Shown here: positions 6,535-11,423 of the stretch, in pieces | Position numbering within the stretch: position 1 is the first letter of the stretch | Layout: every line of letters starts with the position of its first letter | NCBI GenBank assembly: GCA_024408905.1 | Contig: JAKSUP010000024.1 | Coordinates: forward strand, 1 to 11,423 | DNA length: 11,423 nt | Origin: a bacterium | GTDB lineage: Bacteria; Cyanobacteriota; Vampirovibrionia; Gastranaerophilales; Gastranaerophilaceae | Direction of reading: 5' to 3' | Notes under the pieces: generated by a model | What the model was told of the DNA's origin: nothing | The model's database searches: none | Seen by the model: only the letters and a program-made list of their open reading frames with translations | Position numbers and translations under genes: made by a program

Positions 6535-8391
6535 ATGGATTATCTGAATAATAAATTTGATGTAATAGTAGTTGGCGCAGGTCATGCCGGATGTGAAGCA
6601 GCTTTGAGCGCTGCACATTTAGGATGTAACGTCTTATTATGCACGCTTGATGTTAATAATATTGCGCTTCAGCCTTGTAACCCTGCTATTGGCGGCCCTG
6701 CTAAATCAACATTAGTCAGAGAAATTGATGCACTTGGCGGGGTCATGGGAGAAGTAGCAGACGCCACTTATCTTCAAATGAAAACGCTCAATTCATCAAA
6801 AGGCCCTGCCGTCAGAGCTTTAAGGGCGCAATCCGATAAGCGTGAATATTCTCTATATATGAGAAAAATTATTGAAAATACTCCGAATATTTGGCTTAAA
6901 CAATGTTGTATAACGGAATTAAAAACCAAAGACGGTAAAATAACGGGCGCAGTTGACGAATACGGAATTGAATATACTTGTAATGCCATTATTCTCACTA
7001 CAGGAACATCATTAGAAGGCAAAATGTATGTAGGTTTACAGTCTTATTCAGGAGGTAGATTAGGGGAACGTGCAGCAATCGGGCTTTCAGACTCTTTACA
7101 TAAACTTGGCATAAGAACAAAAAAATTAAAAACAGGAACCCCTGCTCGTGTTGATAAACGTACAATAGATTATTCAAAAATGACAATTCAACCTGGTGAT
7201 GACGTTTTAAGTTTTTATTCGTTTAAGCCAAATCGTCCTGTTAGGCCTCAGTATCCATGTTACTTGACAAGAACAAATGAAGAAACACATGCAATAATCA
7301 GAGCAAATCTTGATAAATCCCCTATGTATCAAGGACTAATTCAAGGAGTCGGCCCGAGATATTGTCCTTCGATTGAAGACAAAATTGTTCGTTTTGCGTC
7401 AAATCCTTCCCACCATATTTTTATTGAACCCGAAGGACTTAATACGTACGAAGTCTATATCCAAGGTTTTTCAACAAGTTTACCGGCATGCGTTCAGGTA
7501 GAAATGCTGCGTTCTCTTCCCGGGTTAGAAAAAGCTCATATTATAAAACCTGCTTATGCTGTTGAATATGATTCGGTTCCTGCAGTCCAAACACTTCATT
7601 CATTGATGTCAAAAGATGTTCAAGGGTTGTTTTTTGCAGGTCAAATAAACGGTACATCAGGTTATGAAGAAGCTGCTGCACAAGGTCTTTTGGCAGGTAT
7701 AAATTCGGTTAAATATCTAAACGGATCTGATATGATAGAACTTTCAAGAAGTTCTTCATATATTGGAACTTTAGTAGATGACTTGGTTACAAAAGATATC
7801 CAAGAACCATATAGAATGTTGACTTCACGTTCAGAATACCGTTTGCTTTTAAGACAAGATAATGCTGATTATAGGCTTACGGAACTTGGGCATGATATTG
7901 GCTTGATTGATGATACTCAATATAAACGCTATAAAGACAAACAACAAAATATTCAAACAGAGATTGAAAGATTAAAAGATACAAAACTTTCTGCAACAGA
8001 CGAAGTCAACTCAATTCTTGCAAAATACAATGAACATATTGATAGAGGAATTAGACTCGCTGAATTATTGAAACGACCGAATATAACTTATGACGTTTTA
8101 AGAGAACTTAATTCTGAAACCATTTCTGCAAAAGATGTCGCAGATGAGGTTGAAGTTCTAATTAAATATGACGGCTATATCAATCGACAAGAACAACAAG
8201 TAGAATCTTCGGAAAAACTTGAAAAATATAGAATTCCTGCAAATTTTGATTACAAAAATTTGAAACATATCTCAACCGAATCAAAAGAAAAGCTCGAAAA
8301 AATAAGACCTACAAATTTAGCACAAGCATCAAGAATTGGTGGCGTAAAGCCTGCAGATATTTCGGTTTTAATGGTTATGTTAAAAGGTTAA
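6535..8391 (+). CDS. mnmG: tRNA uridine 5-carboxymethylaminomethyl modification enzyme MnmG (GidA)
   Basis: FAD-dependent enzyme that, with the GTPase MnmE, builds the (carboxymethyl)aminomethyl group at C5 of wobble U34 in tRNAs reading NNA/NNG codons, using methylene-tetrahydrofolate and glycine or ammonium. The 618 residues match the usual ~620-630. FAD-binding GAGHAG lies at 14-19. C48 in PCNPAIGG (47-54) and C277 in [15 protein letters not shown] (273-287) are the two Cys known to matter in E. coli Gid[11 protein letters not shown] (155-164) and [18 protein letters not shown] (368-385) are family signatures. The C-terminal helical domain is complete (YDGYINRQ, 545-552; [13 protein letters not shown], 598-610). 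ATG 6535 is the only possible start, since an in-frame TAA sits two codons upstream and no other Met precedes residue 71. It lacks a Shine-Dalgarno site. Its TAA overlaps the convergent gene's stop. No mnmE or rsmG is adjacent. Confidence 0.98.
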   Translation: MDYLNNKFDVIVVGAGHAGCEAALSAAHLGCNVLLCTLDVNNIALQPCNPAIGGPAKSTLVREIDALGGVMGEVADATYLQMKTLNSSKGPAVRALRAQSDKREYSLYMRKIIENTPNIWLKQCCITELKTKDGKITGAVDEYGIEYTCNAIILTTGTSLEGKMYVGLQSYSGGRLGERAAIGLSDSLHKLGIRTKKLKTGTPARVDKRTIDYSKMTIQPGDDVLSFYSFKPNRPVRPQYPCYLTRTNEETHAIIRANLDKSPMYQGLIQGVGPRYCPSIEDKIVRFASNPSHHIFIEPEGLNTYEVYIQGFSTSLPACVQVEMLRSLPGLEKAHIIKPAYAVEYDSVPAVQTLHSLMSKDVQGLFFAGQINGTSGYEEAAAQGLLAGINSVKYLNGSDMIELSRSSSYIGTLVDDLVTKDIQEPYRMLTSRSEYRLLLRQDNADYRLTELGHDIGLIDDTQYKRYKDKQQNIQTEIERLKDTKLSATDEVNSILAKYNEHIDRGIRLAELLKRPNITYDVLRELNSETISAKDVADEVEVLIKYDGYINRQEQQVESSEKLEKYRIPANFDYKNLKHISTESKEKLEKIRPTNLAQASRIGGVKPADISVLMVMLKG

Positions 8392-8732
8392 AGACCACGT
8401 TGTGAGGCAATAAATTCTTCTAAAAATCTTGTTCCTTCTTTAACTTCTTTTTTAACATCTTCAATAAAATCAGTAACCATTTTAGACTTTATCGGATTTC
8501 CTGTGATTTGAATAATTTTGTAATATCTTTCCAATTGGGGTTTACCATCTTTGACTGTATTTACATACATGGGATATTCAGCATACAGAGAATTCATCTC
8601 TTTAGGTATGCTTCTTCCTCTGGCACCAAGTCTCAATACCTCACCACTTCTTGTTAACATGGTGTATCGCATTTCTTTTATTGGTAAGTTGGAATGTCCG
8701 AAATTAGTTGATTTAATCGGATTAATAAACAT
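8388..8732 (-). CDS. Small uncharacterised protein (114 residues)
   Basis: No family recognised. Starting at ATG 8732, it has a good GGAAGGAT (8746-8739) ribosome binding site. The N-terminus [14 protein letters not shown] is polar with no signal peptide. A basic central part follows ([12 protein letters not shown], 36-47), then a likely beta segment around [11 protein letters not shown] (70-80), and a charged helix at the end ([16 protein letters not shown]). It looks like a small soluble cytoplasmic protein. It converges on mnmG with stops sharing TTAA (8388-8391) and diverges from the SpoIID gene. A candidate extended -10 promoter lies 64 bases upstream, so it is probably transcribed on its own. 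Confidence 0.82.
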   Translation of the reverse strand: MFINPIKSTNFGHSNLPIKEMRYTMLTRSGEVLRLGARGRSIPKEMNSLYAEYPMYVNTVKDGKPQLERYYKIIQITGNPIKSKMVTDFIEDVKKEVKEGTRFLEEFIASQRGL

Positions 8733-8761
8733 TGTTTTATCCTTCCGGCTTTTTTGTTACA

Positions 8762-8773
8762 TGGTTTAAACCA
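8762..8773. promoter_or_regulatory. 12-bp perfect palindrome, possible operator
   Basis: TGGTTTAAACCA is a perfect 12-bp palindrome in the 8733-8894 gap between divergent genes. If the extended -10 at 8804-8796 is real, it lies about 16-27 bases after the transcript start of the minus-strand gene and upstream of its ribosome binding site. It is longer than expected by chance in so short a gap, though its core is AT-rich. Confidence 0.35.
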
Positions 8774-8795
8774 GATAAAAAATAAATTTGCTAGT

Positions 8796-8804
8796 ATTTT
8801 ATCA
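8796..8804 (-). promoter_or_regulatory. Candidate extended -10 promoter of the 114-residue gene
   Basis: On the minus strand, TGATAAAAT is an extended -10 (TG, one base, TAAAAT). A weak CTGTAA lies 18 bases upstream. The predicted transcript start is near 8789, with a leader of about 57 bases containing the 8762-8773 palindrome. Confidence 0.4.
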
Positions 8805-8882
8805 TGAAAATATAAAAATTTACAGAACTTAACATGCCAGTCTTTAATTACAACCTTTTTCTTATACAAAAAATTTATGTAC

Positions 8883-8888
8883 TATAAT
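8883..8888 (+). promoter_or_regulatory. -10 box placing the transcript start at ATG 8895
   Basis: A consensus TATAAT occupies -12 to -7 relative to ATG 8895, and there is no Shine-Dalgarno sequence before either possible start. This is the arrangement expected of a leaderless mRNA. It also favours 8895 over the in-frame ATG at 8877, which would fall upstream of the box. No clear -35 is seen. Confidence 0.4.
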
Positions 8889-8894
8889 ATTTTT

Positions 8895-9770
8895 ATGGGG
8901 ATAAGAAAAGCTTTATTTACAATTTTATTCTTATTAATGTTTATTCAACCCTCTTTTGCAATAAAAATTGGTTTGCAGACAGAAGTTGGCAGAACATATA
9001 TTGGGTCTTCAACAAAAGCTCAAATTATTGATTGCAAAACAAATAAACAAATTTGCATACTAGAAAAAATGAAAGGATATGAGTTTAAACCATATCATGA
9101 CGTTATTGCAATAAAAATAGACGGCAAGTTTATGAAAATGAACAGCAATAAAGTCGTGATAAAACCGGAAGCCGACGGATTTGTCAGCGTAAAAAGAAAA
9201 TGGTACAGAGGACAATTTATGCTGTTAAACGATGGATTGGGCTTAACTGTTATAAACGATATCCCTATAGAACAGTATATTCGTGGAGTTGTCCCTTCGG
9301 AAATGCCACCTTCTTGGGAACACGAAGCACACAAAGCCCAAGCAATTGCAGCCAGAAGTTACGCTGTGGCAAACTTAGGGAAAAGAGCAAAATACGGATA
9401 TGATTTAAAAGATACTCCTGAAGATCAAGCCTATGGTGGCGCAAGTGCAGAAACCGTTCAAACAAATCACGCTGTAGAAGAAACAGAAAGAATTGTTTTA
9501 ATCCACCAAAATCAGGTTATTCCTGCGTATTATTCAGCATCAGCCGGTGGAAAAACAAATTCTTCTGCACAAGTTTGGACAAAAGATTTAGCATATTTAA
9601 AATCAGTTCCTTCATACGATGATGGTGTCAAGAAAAACGGACACGGAGTCGGAATGAGCCAATATGGAGCAAATAATTTGGCTAAAAAAGGGAATAATGC
9701 ATATCAAATTTTGACTTACTTCTATTCAGGGGTAAAATTTGCAAAAATTCGCTCAGAGTACTACAAATAA
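8895..9770 (+). CDS. SpoIID/LytB-domain cell-wall protein, exported, compact form
   Basis: The family contains B. subtilis SpoIID, a septal lytic transglycosylase, and amidase enhancers such as LytB; it acts on peptidoglycan outside the cytoplasmic membrane. From ATG 8895 (291 residues) the signal peptide is short and clean: R4-K5, a hydrophobic core, and cleavage after A22. An in-frame ATG at 8877 would add MYYNIF with no ribosome binding site. Family landmarks are VVPSEMPPSW (132-141, E136 matching the catalytic Glu), KAQAIAARSYAVA (147-159), DQAYGG (177-182), YYSASAGGKT (212-221) and GHGVGMSQYGA (249-259), ending in the usual ILTYFYSGVKFAKI. Only a handful of residues separate SVPSYDD from GHGVG, where many relatives carry a long segment. 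No sporulation genes are nearby, so a general wall role is likelier than sporulation. A tandem octamer repeat begins in its stop codon. Confidence 0.92.
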   Translation: MGIRKALFTILFLLMFIQPSFAIKIGLQTEVGRTYIGSSTKAQIIDCKTNKQICILEKMKGYEFKPYHDVIAIKIDGKFMKMNSNKVVIKPEADGFVSVKRKWYRGQFMLLNDGLGLTVINDIPIEQYIRGVVPSEMPPSWEHEAHKAQAIAARSYAVANLGKRAKYGYDLKDTPEDQAYGGASAETVQTNHAVEETERIVLIHQNQVIPAYYSASAGGKTNSSAQVWTKDLAYLKSVPSYDDGVKKNGHGVGMSQYGANNLAKKGNNAYQILTYFYSGVKFAKIRSEYYK

Positions 9771-9807
9771 GGCATTAAGGCAGTATGGCACTAAGGTGCT
9801 AAGAAGA
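9768..9807 (+). repeat. Octanucleotide tandem repeat beginning in a stop codon
   Basis: Reading from the SpoIID stop codon in steps of eight gives TAAGGCAT (9768), TAAGGCAG (9776), TATGGCAC (9784), TAAGGTGC (9792) and TAAGAAGA (9800), with a worn sixth unit TAAATTGA (9808). The consensus is TAAGGCAN. The first unit is the stop codon plus five bases. Within it, 9786-9801 can fold into a 6-bp stem with a TAAG loop, but no T-run follows, so it is not an intrinsic terminator. It fills most of the 61-base gap before the dehydrogenase. Confidence 0.6.
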
Positions 9808-9831
9808 TAAATTGAGGAATAAATAAAAACA

Positions 9832-10845
9832 ATGAAAGTTGCACAAGTTGAAAATGAAAAAATAGTTGTAAAAAATATTGATGATATAAAGCTTGACGGA
9901 AGAAAAGGTGCTATAGTACGTGTCCTGGGTTGTGGGCTTTGTGGGTCTGATATCGTTAAATTTAGACACAAACTGGCAAAAAACGGTACTGTTCTGGGAC
10001 ACGAAATTGTTGCAGTAATTGAAGAAATAAATTCTGATACAAATTTCCGAATTGGAGAAAAAATTGTTTCTTCACATCACATTCCGTGTTTTGAATGTAC
10101 ATACTGTGAACACGAAAATTATTCTATGTGTTCTCATTTCAAAGCAACAAATATATTCCCGGGTGGATTCAGTGAAAAAGTTTATTTGTCTGAAGAACAT
10201 CTCAAAAATGTTGCTCACAAAGTTCCCGAAGGAATTACTGACGAAGAAATATCTTTTTATGAACCTTTAGGCTGTTGTATCAGAGCAATAAAGCGTTGCA
10301 ATTTGTATAAAAATGATAAAATTTTGACAATCGGGCTCGGCTCAATCGGATTATTAATGAGCGAAGGGTTAAAAGCCCTAGGGTACAAGGTTTACGGTTG
10401 CGATTTATTGGAAGAAAGAATTAATACTGCAAACAAAAACGGTATAGAATCTTTCAATTCACGGGATTTAGAAACTTTTGATAAAATTATCAAAGAAAAA
10501 ACAAATGGCTATGGAGTTGATGCAGTATTTATGACATCCGGAGCAGACAAGGCTATTGATGTTGCTCTAAAAACTGTCAAAATGGGTGGAAAAATTCTTG
10601 TATTTTCAAGTACACCAAATAATTTCGGATATGCTAATAATGAAATTTACTACAAAGAATTAACCGTATTAGGAAGTTATTCTCCTTCGCCTAAGGATTT
10701 GCAAGAATCTTTTGATTTAATTGTGCAACATAAAATAAATGTCAAAGGCTGCACAACAATTTATTCGTTAGATAATATCCAACAAGCTTTTGACGAAACT
10801 ATTTCAAACAAAATATTTAAAGCATATATCAAAATGTTTGAATAA
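9832..10845 (+). CDS. Zinc-dependent medium-chain alcohol/polyol dehydrogenase
   Basis: A 337-residue member of the medium-chain dehydrogenase/reductase superfamily, nearest in style to sorbitol, threonine and galactitol-phosphate dehydrogenases. Catalytic zinc ligands are C37 (GLCGSD), H57-E58 (GHE) and E144 (FYEPLGC). Structural zinc ligands are C86, C89, C92 and C100, in the standard C-x2-C-x2-C-x7-C spacing. The Rossmann motif is GLGSIG (168-173), and D191 at the end of the second strand points to NAD(H) rather than NADP(H). No signal peptide: cytoplasmic. ATG 9832 is preceded by GAGGAA (9814-9819), with a rather long spacing of 12 bases. It lies 61 bases after the SpoIID gene and may share its transcript, though they have no obvious common function. 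The substrate cannot be read from the sequence. All key residues are present, so it should be active. Confidence 0.95.
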   Translation: MKVAQVENEKIVVKNIDDIKLDGRKGAIVRVLGCGLCGSDIVKFRHKLAKNGTVLGHEIVAVIEEINSDTNFRIGEKIVSSHHIPCFECTYCEHENYSMCSHFKATNIFPGGFSEKVYLSEEHLKNVAHKVPEGITDEEISFYEPLGCCIRAIKRCNLYKNDKILTIGLGSIGLLMSEGLKALGYKVYGCDLLEERINTANKNGIESFNSRDLETFDKIIKEKTNGYGVDAVFMTSGADKAIDVALKTVKMGGKILVFSSTPNNFGYANNEIYYKELTVLGSYSPSPKDLQESFDLIVQHKINVKGCTTIYSLDNIQQAFDETISNKIFKAYIKMFE

Positions 10846-10865
10846 AAAAATTAAAATGTTATAAT
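10838..10865 (+). promoter_or_regulatory. Promoter of the rubrerythrin gene
   Basis: TTGAAT (10838-10843) and TATAAT (10860-10865) are separated by 16 bases, with TG one base before the -10 (10857-10858), making it an extended -10. This is the best promoter in the window. The -35 overlaps the last codon and stop of the dehydrogenase. The predicted transcript start is near 10872, giving a leader of about 22 bases that carries AAGGAGGA (10879-10886), seven bases before the start. No repressor palindrome is evident around it. Confidence 0.7.
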
Positions 10866-10893
10866 TGAAGTGGTTATTAAGGAGGAATTAATT

Positions 10894-11423
10894 ATGACAA
10901 AGTATGTATGTTCAGTTTGTGGTTACACAGTTGAAGGGGAAGCACCGGACAGATGCCCTATTTGTGGTGCTGTAAAAGAAGTTTTTACTGCAGTAAATGA
11001 CGGTGTAAAAGATTATGCAGATGAACATATTGTTGGTATCGCAAAAGATGTACCTCTTGAAATTTTAGAAGGTTTGAAAGCTAATTTTTCAGGTGAATGT
11101 TCAGAAGTGGGAATGTATCTTGCAATGTCAAGACAAGCTGATAGAGAAGGTTATCCTGAAATCGCTGAAGCATATAAAAGATACGCTTTTGAAGAAGCAG
11201 ACCACGCTGCAAGATTCGCTGAATTATTAGGAGAAGTTCTTACAAATTCAACAAAACGCAACCTTGAATTAAGAGCTGATGCTGAATGTGGTGCATGTGA
11301 AGGCAAATTACAATTAGCTAAAAAAGCTAAAGAATTAGGATACGATGCAATTCATGACACAGTTCATGAAATGGCTAAGGATGAAGCACGTCACGGTCGT
11401 GGTTTTGACGGACTATTAAAAAG
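10894..11423 (+). CDS. rbr: Reverse rubrerythrin (NADH peroxidase type), 3' end outside the window
   Basis: Cytoplasmic non-haem iron peroxidase that reduces hydrogen peroxide to water with electrons from NADH by way of a redox partner; known from clostridia as the reverse rubrerythrin. The rubredoxin domain is at the N-terminus, opposite to classical rubrerythrin: C6, C9, C21 and C24 bind one iron. The four-helix diiron domain follows, with ligand motifs in SGEC (66-69, E68), FEEADH (99-104, ExxH) and DEARH (163-167, ExxH). The phrase [20 protein letters not shown] (71-90) is characteristic. There is an additional C132-x-x-C135 pair in the diiron domain. The reading covers 176 codons and breaks off at LLK, where relatives end a few residues later, so nearly all of it is present. 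Strong ribosome binding site and own promoter suggest high expression. It does not look tied to the upstream dehydrogenase. Confidence 0.97.
   Translation, partial: MTKYVCSVCGYTVEGEAPDRCPICGAVKEVFTAVNDGVKDYADEHIVGIAKDVPLEILEGLKANFSGECSEVGMYLAMSRQADREGYPEIAEAYKRYAFEEADHAARFAELLGEVLTNSTKRNLELRADAECGACEGKLQLAKKAKELGYDAIHDTVHEMAKDEARHGRGFDGLLK

Noticed and set aside
4838..8762. Shared 11-mer TTTTGTTACAT at 4838-4848 and 8752-8762, upstream of two minus-strand genes
   Set aside because: The distances to the two start codons differ greatly, and the word is AT-rich, so coincidence is likely.
8877..8897. ATG 8877 as the SpoIID start
   Set aside because: There is no ribosome binding site, it adds MYYNIF ahead of a normal signal peptide, and it lies upstream of the TATAAT at 8883. 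It remains possible but is less likely than 8895.
9786..9801. Hairpin as a Rho-independent terminator after the SpoIID gene
   Set aside because: The stem is only 6 bp with one G-U pair and no T-run follows; it is better explained as part of the octamer repeat.
1..11423. CRISPR array, insertion sequence, tRNA/rRNA gene or integration site
   Set aside because: I found no spaced identical repeats, transposase motifs, tRNA-like cloverleaf or CCA ends, or terminal duplications.

Overview
The window is AT-rich (by eye about one third G+C), densely coding DNA that looks like an ordinary bacterial chromosome. The genes suggest an anaerobic diderm. There is a reverse-type rubrerythrin, the hallmark peroxide scavenger of anaerobes. 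There is also a small exported beta-rich protein ending in Phe, as outer-membrane barrels do, and a SpoIID/LytB wall protein. My best guess is a gut member of the non-photosynthetic cyanobacterial sister lineage (Vampirovibrionia/Melainabacteria, order Gastranaerophilales). That rests on overall style, including short F-T-G / N-F-G motifs near the N-termini of uncharacterised proteins. It is inference, not something a marker gene here proves.

Layout. Bases 1-1223, minus strand: a two-gene unit of unknown function, a ~97-residue protein followed by a protein of at least 306 residues cut off by the window edge. Bases 1415-4117, plus strand: alaS, with an unusual His/Cys-rich insertion in its editing domain. 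Bases 4114-4773, minus strand: a small exported, probably outer-membrane, protein that converges on alaS. Bases 4917-6500, plus strand: a 527-residue protein with an uncharacterised W-C-T/G-D-F domain. Bases 6535-8391, plus strand: mnmG. Bases 8388-8732, minus strand: a 114-residue unknown converging on mnmG. Bases 8895-9770, plus strand: a SpoIID/LytB protein. Bases 9832-10845, plus strand: a zinc-dependent medium-chain dehydrogenase. Bases 10894-end, plus strand: a reverse rubrerythrin, cut off just before its stop.

How it works together. alaS and mnmG both serve translation (Ala-tRNA charging and proofreading; tRNA wobble-uridine modification) but are not in one operon. The SpoIID protein and the exported protein belong to the envelope. 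The rubrerythrin has its own good promoter and ribosome binding site. No clear multi-gene defence, secretion or biosynthetic system is visible. No tRNA, rRNA, CRISPR array, insertion sequence or attachment site was found. No gap exceeds 200 bases.

Points most worth a second look: the His/Cys-rich insertion in AlaRS, the W-C-T/G-D-F protein, the unknown two-gene unit at the left edge, an 8-bp tandem repeat that begins in a stop codon, and two convergent gene pairs that each share the same TTAA as overlapping stops.
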